Assembly (NCBI RefSeq): GCF_900111885.1 | Contig: NZ_FOKG01000022.1 | Coordinates: forward strand, 36,741-100,740 | Direction of reading: 5' to 3' | Source: Amycolatopsis marina | GTDB taxonomy: Bacteria; Actinomycetota; Actinomycetes; Mycobacteriales; Pseudonocardiaceae | DNA: 64,000 nucleotides | Part shown: positions 41,394 to 51,100 of the stretch, piece after piece | Layout of the letters: each line of letters begins with the position of its first letter | How positions within the stretch are numbered: the stretch's first letter is position 1 | Program-made: the position numbers and the translations under genes | Notes under the pieces: generated by a model | Told to the model about the DNA's origin: nothing | What the model saw: the letters and a program-made list of their open reading frames with translations, nothing else | The model's database searches: none

Positions 41394-42959
41394 GTGACCG
41401 ATGCCACTGAGGCTGCCACCAATCGCGGAGCTGACGGCCGCGTCACCTCCGCCGAGCCATCCGACACACCCGCTTTCGCGCGCTGGCCGGTGCTGGCCGT
41501 CGCCGGACTGGCCATGGCCGTGCTGCTGGCCTTCGCCGGGCGCTACGGCTACCACGGGGACGAGCTCTACTTCATCGCCGCGGGCAGGCACCTCGACTGG
41601 GGCTACGCCGATCAGCCGCCGATGCTGCCGTTGCTCGCGCTGCTGATGGACACGATCTCGCCGGAATCCGTCCTCGGGTTCCGGCTGCTGCCGATCGTGC
41701 TCACCGGTGCGGGCATCGTGGTGGCGGCGCTGACCGCGCGGGAGTTCGGTGGGGGACGCCTGCCGCAGCTGATGACCGCAGGCGCCTTCGCCTGCTCCCC
41801 GTTCCTGCTGGCCGGTGCGGGCCATATCGTCGCCACCCATACGGTCGATGCCTTCCTCTGGACGGTGATCGTGTGGCTGCTGGTGCGCTGGGTCCGCCTG
41901 CGCGAGCAGGCGACGCCGGACGACCGGCTGCTGCTCATCACCGGCGTGGTCACCGCGCTGGCCTTGCAGACCAAGTTCCTGATCCCCGTGTTCTGGGTGG
42001 CCGTGGCGATCACGTCACTCGTGTTCGGTCCGCGCGATCTGCTGCGCAGGCCGCTGTTGTGGGTGGGCGCCGTCCTCGCGGTCCTCGCCACGGTGCCGAC
42101 TTTGCTCTGGCAGGCCGGGAACGGCTGGCCGCAACTGGAGATGAACCAGGCTGTCGCCCAGGAGGTGTCCTTCGCGGGAGGCCGGTTCACCTTCCTGCCG
42201 ATGGCCCTGCACCAGGCCGGGGTCGTCGTGGGTGCCGTCCTGTTCGTGCTCGGCACCTGGTGGTTGCTGCGCGCGCCGCGACTTCGTCCCTACCGCTTTC
42301 TCGGCTGGACCGTGCTCGCGGTGACCGCGCTCTTCTGGCTCAACTCCGGCCGTCCGTACTACGTGGGTGGCCTGTTCGCCCTGTGTTTCGCCGTCGCTTC
42401 GGTGGAACTGGTCCGCCGCGTGCCCGGCCGCTGGCTGCGCTGGACCTCGGTCCCGGCCTATGCGGTCTCCGCCGCCGTCGCCATCAGCGGGCTTCCGGTT
42501 ACACCGGTGGAAGAGTACGCCGGCGAGCCGTACAGCCCGATGAACATGGCGCTGGAGGAGTTCGGCTGGCCCGAGGTCGCGGACGACGTGGCCGACGCGT
42601 ACCTGGCGTTGCCGCCCGCGCAGCAGGCGCGGACCACCATCGTCACCGACACCTACTGGCTCTCCTCCGCCGTCGACAAGTTCGCCAGGGGCCGGGGACT
42701 GCCGGAGGTGCACAGCGGCAGTCGCGGTTACTGGTACTTCGGGGCGCCACCGGAGACCGCGACGGACACCCTCTTCGTCGGCGCGGACCGGCATCGCCTC
42801 GAGCAGTACTTTGGTGGCGTTCGCCAGGTCGGCGTCATCGACAACGGTCTGCGGGTCAACAACGGCAGCCAGGGCAGGCCCATCTGGCTCTGCACGGACA
42901 GGACCGCGCCGTGGAGTGAACTCTGGCCGCGGTTCCGGCATATGACGTTCCACTGGTGA
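41394..42959 (+). CDS. GT39/ArnT-like membrane glycosyltransferase
   Basis: 521 residues, GTG start. About ten to twelve membrane helices; GRYGYHGDELYFIAAGRHLDWGY has the acidic pair in the first extracytoplasmic loop that is catalytic in GT-C glycosyltransferases (protein mannosyltransferase/ArnT type), followed by ADQPPMLPLLA. A soluble C-terminal domain (~385-521, TIVTDTYWLSSAVDKFARG) lies outside. Uses a polyprenyl-phosphate sugar to modify a wall or lipid acceptor; identity unknown. Confidence 0.88.
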   Translation: MTDATEAATNRGADGRVTSAEPSDTPAFARWPVLAVAGLAMAVLLAFAGRYGYHGDELYFIAAGRHLDWGYADQPPMLPLLALLMDTISPESVLGFRLLPIVLTGAGIVVAALTAREFGGGRLPQLMTAGAFACSPFLLAGAGHIVATHTVDAFLWTVIVWLLVRWVRLREQATPDDRLLLITGVVTALALQTKFLIPVFWVAVAITSLVFGPRDLLRRPLLWVGAVLAVLATVPTLLWQAGNGWPQLEMNQAVAQEVSFAGGRFTFLPMALHQAGVVVGAVLFVLGTWWLLRAPRLRPYRFLGWTVLAVTALFWLNSGRPYYVGGLFALCFAVASVELVRRVPGRWLRWTSVPAYAVSAAVAISGLPVTPVEEYAGEPYSPMNMALEEFGWPEVADDVADAYLALPPAQQARTTIVTDTYWLSSAVDKFARGRGLPEVHSGSRGYWYFGAPPETATDTLFVGADRHRLEQYFGGVRQVGVIDNGLRVNNGSQGRPIWLCTDRTAPWSELWPRFRHMTFHW

Positions 42960-42985
42960 TTGTCCGGTGATCCAGGTCACTGGAC

Positions 42986-43104
42986 ACTTTTGCATGTCTT
43001 GGACCTAAGTTTCGGTCCCTGAACCAGGCAAAACACGGTCCGTGGTGGTCAAGTGCAGCAAAGTTCATCTTGACGGGTGTTCGTGGTCACTCTACTTTTG
43101 CATG
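42986..43104 (+). promoter_or_regulatory. Promoter/operator region of the RbsABC-type operon with ACTTTTGCATG repeats
   Basis: ACTTTTGCATG occurs at 42986-42996 and again at 43094-43104; between them GTCAAG (43048-43053) and CTTGAC (43069-43074) form an inverted repeat. All lie in the 168 bases before the importer ATPase and are AT-richer than their surroundings, so they are likely regulator sites. Confidence 0.5.
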
Positions 43105-43127
43105 GCACAAGACGAAGTGAGGCCGAA

Positions 43128-44684
43128 GTGGATTTAAGTCTGCATGCTCCGAACGGTGGTGAGGGTGTGAACGACTCAGACAGACCGTTGCTGGAGATGC
43201 GGGGGATCGTCAAGCTTTTCCCCGGCGTCCGCGCGCTGGACGGCGTTGACCTGGAAGTACGCGCGGGCGAGGTGCACTGCCTGCTCGGCCAGAACGGCGC
43301 GGGCAAATCAACTCTGATCAAAACTCTTTCCGGAGCGCATCAGCCGGACGCGGGCGACATCATCTGGCGCGGGGAGCCGGTGTCGCTCAGTTCGCCGGTC
43401 GCGGCGCTCAAACGTGGTATCGCGACCATGTACCAGGAGCTGGACCTCATTCCGACGCTGTCGGTGACGGAGAACGTGTTCCTCGGGCACGAGCGCTCCA
43501 GGTTCGGGTTCGTTCGCCCGGCCGCCGCTGCCGCGGAGACCTCACGCCTGCTCGCCAGGCTCGGTCACGCGGAGATTCCTCCTGGAGCCGAGGTGGGCAA
43601 GCTGCCGGCCGCCGCGCAGCAGCTCGTCTCCATGGCAAGGGCGCTCGCCCATGACGCCCGGTTGATGGTGATGGACGAGCCCACGGCCGCACTGGCCGGT
43701 GACGAGGTGGACAACCTCTTCCGCATCGTGGGTGAGCTGACCGAGGCCGGTGTCGCGGTCGTCTACATCTCCCACCGGATGGACGAGATCCGCCGGATCG
43801 GGCACCGCGTGACCGTGATCAAGGACGGCCGCACCGTCGCGGCCAACCTGGACGCACGCACGACCCCCAGCTCGGAACTGGTCGACCGGATGGCCGGACG
43901 CAAGGTCGAGAGCGCGTTCCGCGCCGCGGCGGACGCCAGGACGGTGTTCGGCGACGAGGTGCTGCACGTGTCCGGGCTGGGGCGCGAGGGGGAGTTCTCC
44001 GACATCACCTTCTCCGCGCGGGCGGGCGAGATCATCGGGATCGCGGGCCTGGTCGGTGCGGGACGCAGCGAGATCCTGGAAACGATCTTCGGCGCGCGCA
44101 GGGCTGATGCGGGCACCGTGTCGGTCGACGGCAAGCAGTTGCGGCCGGGCAGCGTCGCCGCCGCCGTGAACGCGGGCGTGGGGCTGGCACCGGAGGAACG
44201 CAAGGCGCAGGCGCTGCTGCTGGACATGTCGGTGACACACAACGTCACGCTGGCCAGCCTCGGCGACTACAGCACCCTCGGGTTCACCCAGGGGGGCAGG
44301 GAGAAGCTGGACGCCAGGAGCACCCTCGAACGCCTCGACCTCCGGCCCGCCGATCCGACGCGACTGAGTCGCACCCTCTCCGGGGGCAACCAGCAGAAGG
44401 TCGTCGTCGCCCGGTGGCTCGTGCACGGCTGCAAGGTGCTGCTGCTCGACGAACCCACCCGTGGCGTCGACGTCGGGGCGCGCGCGGAGCTGTACCGGCT
44501 GATCCACGAGCTCGCCGCGGACGGCGTGGCCATCGTGCTGGTCTCCAGTGAGATTCCCGAGGTCCTCGGCCTCGCCGACCGGGTGCTCGTCCTGCGGGAC
44601 GGCCAAGTCGTCGCCGACCGGGCGTCGGACGACATCACCGAAGCTGCTGTTCTCGATCTGGTCATGGAAGGAAGTGCGGCGTGA
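43128..44684 (+). CDS. Sugar ABC transporter ATP-binding protein (RbsA/XylG type, two domains)
   Basis: 518 residues from GTG 43128, five bases after GTGAGG; a GTG at 43167 would give the more usual 505 residues but has a poorly spaced ribosome site. First ATPase half: GQNGAGKST, PAAAQQLVSMARAL, LMVMDEPTAAL. Second half: degenerate Walker A GLVGAGRSE, LSGGNQQKVVVARWL, LLLDEPTRGVD. Energises import of a monosaccharide, pentose or cyclitol with the next two genes; GTGA overlap with the permease. Confidence 0.93.
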   Translation: MDLSLHAPNGGEGVNDSDRPLLEMRGIVKLFPGVRALDGVDLEVRAGEVHCLLGQNGAGKSTLIKTLSGAHQPDAGDIIWRGEPVSLSSPVAALKRGIATMYQELDLIPTLSVTENVFLGHERSRFGFVRPAAAAAETSRLLARLGHAEIPPGAEVGKLPAAAQQLVSMARALAHDARLMVMDEPTAALAGDEVDNLFRIVGELTEAGVAVVYISHRMDEIRRIGHRVTVIKDGRTVAANLDARTTPSSELVDRMAGRKVESAFRAAADARTVFGDEVLHVSGLGREGEFSDITFSARAGEIIGIAGLVGAGRSEILETIFGARRADAGTVSVDGKQLRPGSVAAAVNAGVGLAPEERKAQALLLDMSVTHNVTLASLGDYSTLGFTQGGREKLDARSTLERLDLRPADPTRLSRTLSGGNQQKVVVARWLVHGCKVLLLDEPTRGVDVGARAELYRLIHELAADGVAIVLVSSEIPEVLGLADRVLVLRDGQVVADRASDDITEAAVLDLVMEGSAA

Positions 44685-45748
44685 CCGACACACTCGACCG
44701 TCCGCCGGTTCGTCCCAAACAGGACAGCGCGCTACGTGGCGCGTTCCGGTTCGACGTGCGCCTGCTCGGACTGGCCGGCGTGCTCCTCCTGCTTTGCGCG
44801 GTCGGCTACATCACCCAGCCCGACACGTTCGCGACGCAGGAGAACCTTTCCACGATGTTGCGGGCGGGGGCCGCCATCGGTGTGGTCAGCGTGGGTATGA
44901 CGTTCGTGATCATCGCGGGCGGGATCGACCTCTCCGTCGGTTCGCTCGTCGCGCTGTCCAGCGTGTGGATGACGACTGTGGCCACCCAGGCGTACGGGCC
45001 CTTTGTGATGGTGCTGTGCGCCGTGCTGGTCGGGCTCGGGGCGGGACTGGTCAACGGGGTCCTGGTCTCCTACGGCAAGGTGGTCCCGTTCATCACCACG
45101 CTGGCGATGATGGCCTCGGCGCGCGGTCTGGCCGAACGTCTCAGCGGGCGGCAGACCCAGGTCGTCACCGAATCCGGCTTCATCGAGTTCTTCCGTGGCA
45201 GTTTCCTGGGAATCCCCGCGCTGGTGTGGGTGCTGGCGCTGGTGTTCGTGATCGGCTGGGTGGTCCTCAACAGGACGACGTTCGGCAGGCGTACCTACGC
45301 CATCGGCGGCAACTCCGAGGCGGCGAGGCTCTCCGGCATCAACGTCAAGTGGCACACAGCGCTCGTCTACGGCATCAGCGGTCTCTGCTGCGGGATCGCC
45401 GCGATGATGGTGGTCGCGCGGACCACGTCCGGTGCGTCCACGAACGGCATGTTCTACGAACTGGACGCCATCGCCGCGGTGGTCATCGGCGGCACGCTGC
45501 TCTCCGGCGGCCGGGGCAGCCTGATCGGCACGCTGATCGGTGTCCTGATCTTCACCGTGCTCAACAGCATCTTCACCCAGAACAACCTGGACACCGACAT
45601 CCAGAACATCGCCAAGGGCGCGATCATCGTCGCCGCCGTGCTGCTGCAGCACACCACGTCCACCCGTCGCAAGGGGAAGCCTCGAGATAGCCAGTCCTCG
45701 CCCCTTTCCGAACCCCAACCCACCGTGCCAACCGGGAGCAAGTCATGA
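44681..45748 (+). CDS. Sugar ABC transporter permease (RbsC type)
   Basis: 355 residues, GTG start overlapping the ATPase stop. Eight or more helices; FVIIAGGIDLSVGSLVALSS and TTFGRRTYAIGGNSEAARLSGI are hallmark stretches of the BPD-transp-2 family. Forms the channel for the RbsB-like lipoprotein and ATPase encoded on either side. C-terminal ~25 residues are polar and variable. Confidence 0.94.
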   Translation: MTDTLDRPPVRPKQDSALRGAFRFDVRLLGLAGVLLLLCAVGYITQPDTFATQENLSTMLRAGAAIGVVSVGMTFVIIAGGIDLSVGSLVALSSVWMTTVATQAYGPFVMVLCAVLVGLGAGLVNGVLVSYGKVVPFITTLAMMASARGLAERLSGRQTQVVTESGFIEFFRGSFLGIPALVWVLALVFVIGWVVLNRTTFGRRTYAIGGNSEAARLSGINVKWHTALVYGISGLCCGIAAMMVVARTTSGASTNGMFYELDAIAAVVIGGTLLSGGRGSLIGTLIGVLIFTVLNSIFTQNNLDTDIQNIAKGAIIVAAVLLQHTTSTRRKGKPRDSQSSPLSEPQPTVPTGSKS

Positions 45749-46806
45749 CAGAACACGGATCGATCCTCGCCCGTCGCGGATTCCTGCTGGGCGCGGCCGG
45801 GCTCGGCGCAGGCGCCGTGCTTGCCGGGTGTACCTCGAACGAGGCGCCACAGGACGAGGGCTCGCCGCAGGCCGGCGGTGCGCAGGGCAGCAACGCCGAA
45901 CCGGGACCGCCGGTGACCATCGGGTTCTCCGCGCCCGCGGCCGACCACGGCTGGATGGCGGCGGTCACGATCAATGCCAGGGCACAGGCGGAGAACTACC
46001 CGGACGTCACGCTGAACGCGACCGAGGGCACCAACGACGTCAACCAGCAGATCGCGCAGGTCGAGTCGCTGATCAACGCGAAGGTCGGCGTGCTGGTGAT
46101 CCTTCCGTTCGACGGCAAGGCGCTGACGTCGGTCGCGCAGAAGGCGATGGACGCCGGAATTCCGGTGATCAACGTGGACCGCGTGTTCGACACCCCGCTC
46201 GCCTACCGCACCTGGATCGGTGGCGACAACTACCGCATGGGTGTCAACGCCGGCAACTACATCGGTGAGGAACTCAAGCGCAAGGGCGTGGCCAACCCGA
46301 TTATCGCTGAGGTCGCGGGGATCGACGCGCTGCCGCTGACCCAGGAACGCAGCAAGGGCTTCAAGGACGCGCTGCAGAAGCACGGCTTCTCGGTCGGGCC
46401 GCGGGTCGCGGCGGAGTTCACGCCGGAGTCGGGTGAGCAGAAGACGGCGAACCTCCTGCAGGGAGCGCCGAAGCTCGACGCCCTGTGGAACCACGACGAC
46501 GACCAGGGCATCGGCGTGGTGGCCGCCATCGAGAACGCGGGCCGCAGCGACTTCTTCATGGTCGGCGGCGCGGGCTCGAAGAACATGATGAACCTGATCA
46601 AGAGCGACTCCGGCCCGGTCAAGGCCACCGTCCTGTACAGCCCGTCGATGGCGTCCTCCGCGGTCGCGATGGCCAGGCTGCTCGGACAGAACAAGGGCAT
46701 CGGCGACCTCGCCGAGCACGAGATCCCTTCGGAACTCACCACGTACTCGGCCGTGGTGACCAAGGAGAACGTCGATTCCTACATGGACGTCGGTTTCGAC
46801 TCGTAA
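45745..46806 (+). CDS. Sugar-binding lipoprotein of ABC transporter (RbsB type), Tat signal
   Basis: 353 residues, ATG overlapping the permease stop (ATGA). N-terminal LARRGFLLGAAGLG twin arginines (10-11) run into lipobox VLAGC with Cys29, so folded in the cytoplasm, exported by Tat and lipidated. Mature part (VTIGFSAPAADHGWMAAVTINARAQ, DVNQQIAQVESLINAKVGVLVI, GIPVINVDR) is the RbsB/Xyl/inositol-binding fold. A hairpin after the stop may set the protein-level ratio. Confidence 0.93.
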   Translation: MTEHGSILARRGFLLGAAGLGAGAVLAGCTSNEAPQDEGSPQAGGAQGSNAEPGPPVTIGFSAPAADHGWMAAVTINARAQAENYPDVTLNATEGTNDVNQQIAQVESLINAKVGVLVILPFDGKALTSVAQKAMDAGIPVINVDRVFDTPLAYRTWIGGDNYRMGVNAGNYIGEELKRKGVANPIIAEVAGIDALPLTQERSKGFKDALQKHGFSVGPRVAAEFTPESGEQKTANLLQGAPKLDALWNHDDDQGIGVVAAIENAGRSDFFMVGGAGSKNMMNLIKSDSGPVKATVLYSPSMASSAVAMARLLGQNKGIGDLAEHEIPSELTTYSAVVTKENVDSYMDVGFDS

Positions 46807-46808
46807 TC

Positions 46809-46828
46809 CGGCGGCCGTTCGGCCGCCG
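46809..46828 (+). terminator. Short hairpin between binding-protein and oxidoreductase genes
   Basis: CGGCGGCC-GTTC-GGCCGCCG, an 8-bp stem two bases after the stop. Could be a partial terminator or message-stabilising hairpin, as is common after binding-protein genes. Confidence 0.6.
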
Positions 46829-46866
46829 CTCGGTTGTGTATGACTCTCACTACAAGGGGATTCTCG

Positions 46867-48021
46867 ATGAGTCAGATGTCGGGGGACGCAGTCGGCGTCG
46901 CCATGATCGGCCACTCGTTCATGGGAGCGGTGCATTCGCACGCGTGGCGAAACGTGCACCGGTTCTTCGATGTTCCGAGAACGCCGCGGCTGACCGTGCT
47001 CGGCGGCCGGGACGAGCGGCGGACCAAGGAGGCGGCGGCGCGGTACGGCTGGGATTCGGTGGAGACCGACTGGCGGGCGATCATTGCCAGGGACGATGTC
47101 GACGTGGTCGACATCTGCACGCCAGGCCACACCCACTGCGAGATCGCCGTCGCCGCGCTGGCCGCGGGCAAGCACGTGCTGTGCGAGAAGCCCCTGGCCA
47201 ACTCGGTCGCCGAGGCCGAGACGATGGCCGCGGCGGCGGCGAAGGCCGCACGCGAGGGCGTGCACTCGATGGTGGCGTTCAACTACCGCAGAGTGCCCGC
47301 CCTCGCGCTGGCGCGACGGCTGATCGCCGATGGCAGGCTCGGCACCCTCCGGCACGTGCGTGCGGTGTACCTGCAGGACTGGCTCTCCGACTCCGAGTCG
47401 CCCATGACCTGGCGACTGCGCAAGGAACAGGCCGGATCCGGCGCGCTCGGCGACATCGGTGCGCACATCGTGGATGCCACCCAGTTCGTCACCGGTGACG
47501 TGCTCACCGGGGTGAGCGGCCTGACCGAGACCTTCGTCCGCGAGCGGCCCGCACCCGGCGGGACCGAGGAGGTCACCGTTGACGACTGCGCCCTCTTCAT
47601 CGGCCGCTTCTCCTCGGGTGCCGTCGCCAGCTTCGAGGCCACGCGGTACGCACTGGGCCGGAAGAACGCGATGCGGCTGGAGGTCAACGGCACCAGGGGC
47701 AGCCTCAGCTTCGACTTCGAGTCGATGAACGAGTTGTGGTTCTGCGACGGTGACGACCCGTCGGAGACCCAGGGCTTCCGGCGCATCGTCGTGACCGAGG
47801 AGGACCACCCCTACGTCGGCGCGTGGTGGCCGCCGGGCCACCTCCTCGGATACGAGCACACCTTCACCCATGAGGTCGCCGACTTCCTGACGGCCATCGG
47901 CACCGGCGAGCCGGCCAGCCCGAGCTTCGCCGACGGGCTCAGGGTGCAGCAGGTGCTCGGTGCGGTGGAAAGCAGCGCCGCCGCGGGCTCGCAGTGGTCG
48001 GACGTGCTGCCCGGCACCTGA
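46867..48021 (+). CDS. Gfo/Idh/MocA family NAD(P)-dependent oxidoreductase
   Basis: 384 residues from ATG 46867 after AAGGGG; earlier in-frame ATGs lack a ribosome site. GVAMIGHSFMGAVHSHAW is the Rossmann start, ICTPGHTHCEIAVAAL and CEKPLAN (catalytic Lys108) the family motifs, and GALGDIGAHIVDATQFVTGD carries the Asp-His of the active site. No export signal, so it works on imported substrate. Family reactions include inositol and glucoside 3-dehydrogenation; with the RbsABC-type importer upstream it likely oxidises the imported sugar or cyclitol. Confidence 0.92.
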   Translation: MSQMSGDAVGVAMIGHSFMGAVHSHAWRNVHRFFDVPRTPRLTVLGGRDERRTKEAAARYGWDSVETDWRAIIARDDVDVVDICTPGHTHCEIAVAALAAGKHVLCEKPLANSVAEAETMAAAAAKAAREGVHSMVAFNYRRVPALALARRLIADGRLGTLRHVRAVYLQDWLSDSESPMTWRLRKEQAGSGALGDIGAHIVDATQFVTGDVLTGVSGLTETFVRERPAPGGTEEVTVDDCALFIGRFSSGAVASFEATRYALGRKNAMRLEVNGTRGSLSFDFESMNELWFCDGDDPSETQGFRRIVVTEEDHPYVGAWWPPGHLLGYEHTFTHEVADFLTAIGTGEPASPSFADGLRVQQVLGAVESSAAAGSQWSDVLPGT

Positions 48022-48141
48022 CCCGCGGCCGCCGGCTCAACGAGTTGTCCAGGTAAGCCGCGCCAGTCGTGAAGGGAGGAGACAGCGAAACATCCGCTCA
48101 AACGGTCCCCACCGGTTCGCGAGCAAGGAGCGCAGGTACAC

Positions 48142-51100
48142 GTGCGAAGAAGCAGCAGTACCACACAAGGAACGTCAGGTAGATTCCCGCGACCAGGCAA
48201 ATCCGGCAGGCGCTTCGGCGCCGCTGTCCTCGCGTTGTGTACCGGACTCGGCGTCGGCCTGCCGTCGGCGACCGCGCAGTCGGCGGACACCGGGGCCGAG
48301 GCGGCCGATTCGGCCAGCGTGCTGGTGTTCTCCAAGACGGCCGGATACCGTCACGGCTCGATCCCCACCGGGATCGCCACGATCGAGGAACTGGGCGAGC
48401 AGAACGGTTTCGCGGTCGAGGCCACCGAGGACGCGGCGGCTTTCACCGACGAGAACCTGGCCAACTACGACGCGGTGGTGTGGTTGTCCACCACCGGAGA
48501 CGTGCTGAACGACGAGCAGCAGGGCGCGTTCGAGCGTTACGTGGCCGGGGGCGGCGGATACGCGGGCGTGCACGCCGCCTCGGACACCGAGTACGACTGG
48601 CCCTGGTACGGCGACCTGGTGGGCGCCTACTTCCAGTCGCATCCGCACATTCAGGAGGCGACGGTCAACGTGGAGGACCGTCAACATCCGTCCACAGCGG
48701 ACCTGCCGTACCAGTGGAGCCGTACCGACGAGTGGTACAACTTCCGGGCCAATCCCCGCCAGGACGTGCACGTGCTGGCCTCGCTCGACGAGTCCAGCTA
48801 TGCGCCGGGTGATGGTGCGATGGGGGATCACCCCATCGCCTGGTGCCACGAGAACAGTGGTGGTCGTGCCTGGTACACCGGCGGCGGGCACACCGAGGAG
48901 TCGTACACCGAGGCGGAGTTCCGGACCCACCTGGCCGGCGGAATCCTGTACGCCGCGGGTGAGCGCGACGGCGACTGCTCGGTGCCGGACCCCGGTCCGG
49001 GCAACCCGACGGACGAGGACTTCGACCAGATCACCCTGGCCAAGGGTGAGGAGCGCACGGGCGAGCCCATCGCATTGGCCGTCCTGCCCGACCGCAGGGT
49101 GTTGCATACCTCCCGTGACGGTGAGGTCTGGCTGACCACCCCCGAAGCGACGACGTCCCTTGCCGCGAAACTCGACGTGTACAACCACGACGAGGACGGG
49201 CTGCAGGGCATCGCGATCGATCCGGACTTCGCGGAGAACAACTGGGTCTACCTCTACTACGCGCCGCCGCTGGACACACCGGCCGGCGCGGCGCCGGAGA
49301 ACGGGACCGAGGCGGATTTCGCGCCGTTCAAGGGACACAACCAGTTGTCCCGCTACAAGCTGACCGAGGACGGCAACCTGGATCTCGCGAGCGAACAGCA
49401 GATCCTGCGGGTGCCCGCCGATCGAGGCATCTGCTGCCACGCCGGTGGCGAGATCGACTTCGACGCGCAGGGCAACCTGTTGCTGTCCACAGGGGACGAC
49501 AGCAACCCGTTCGCATCTGACGGCTACACGCCGATCGACGAGCGCGCCGACCGCAACCCGGTGTTCGACGCCCGCCGTACCTCCGGCAACACCAACGACC
49601 TGCGGGGCAAACTGCTGCGCATCACCGTGCAGGAGGACGGCAGTTACACCATTCCCGATGGCAACCTGTTCGCACCCGGCACGGAGAAGACTCTTCCGGA
49701 AATCTATGCGATGGGCTTCCGCAACCCGTTCCGCTTCGCGGTCGACAAGGAGACCGGCTGGGTCTACCTCGGCGACTACGGGCCCGACGCGGGAGCGGCC
49801 AACCCCGAGCGCGGTCCGGGTGGGACGGTCGAGTTCAACCTGATCAAGGAGGCGGGCAACTTCGGCTGGCCGCTCTGTGTCGGGGACAACCTGGCGTACC
49901 GCGACTACGACTTCGCCACCGGCGAATCGGGCCCGGCCTTCGACTGCGCGGCGCCGAAGAACGAGAGCAGGCACAACACCGGTCTCGTGGATCTTCCTCC
50001 CGCACAGCCGGCATGGATTCCCTACGACGGTGGATCGGTGCCCGAGTTCGGCACCGGGAGCGAATCACCGATGGGCGGGCCGGTTTACAACTATGACCCG
50101 GACCTCGACTCGCCGACGAAGTTCCCGGAGTACTACGACGGCAAGACCTTTGCCTACGAGTGGGAGCGAAGCTGGATCAAGACGATCGAAGCCGGCCCCG
50201 ACGGTGAGCGGGGGGCGATCGAGACGTTCTTCGAGTCGATGGACCTGACCAGGCCGATGAATCTCGAGTTCGGACCGGACGGATCGCTGTACGTGCTGGA
50301 CTACGGCAGCGGGTACTTCGGCGGCTCGGAGGACTCGGCCGTCTACCGGATCGACCACACCAAGGGCAACCGGACTCCCGTGGCCAAGGTCGCCACGGAC
50401 AGGACATCGGGTCCGGCTCCGCTCGAGGTGAACTTCGACCCGGCAGGCACCGCGGACGAAGACGGTGGCGCCCTGACGTACGCGTGGGACTTCGACGGTG
50501 ACGGCACCACCGACTCCGCCGAGGCGGGACCGGTGTCGCACATCTACAACGAGCCGGGGCAGTACAACGCGCAGTTGTCGGTCACCGATGAGAGCGGGCT
50601 GACCGGGTCGGTCAGCGTGGTGATCACCGCGGGCAACACCGCTCCAACGGTGACGCTCGAGACACCGGTCGACGGCGGGTTCTTCGGCTTCGGGGACAGC
50701 GTGCCGTTCACGGTCACGGTGACCGATCCCGAGGACGGGGAGATCGACTGCTCCAGGGTGACCGTGGAGTACATCCTCGGTCACAACGACCACGGGCACC
50801 CGTTGAGTCGGGCCACCGGCTGTGCGGGTGTCATCAGGACGCCTGCCGACGAGGGCCACGGCCTCGACGCGGACATCTTCGGTGTGATCAACGCCTACTA
50901 CACCGACAACGGAGCGGGCGACGTTCCCGCACTGGAGGGTTCGGACGAGACCATCTTGCAGCCGAAGACGAAGCAGGCCGAGTTCTTCACCGAGCAAAGC
51001 GGCATCGAGGTCGTCGCCGCGGCCGAGGCCAGCGGCGGCAAGCGGGTCGGTTACATCGACGACGGCGACTGGATCAAGTTCGATCCGGTGAACCTGACCG

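Noticed and set aside
45454..47871. 805-codon leftward frame opposite binding-protein and oxidoreductase genes
   Set aside because: Shadow frame; the rightward genes have full domain motifs and coupled starts.
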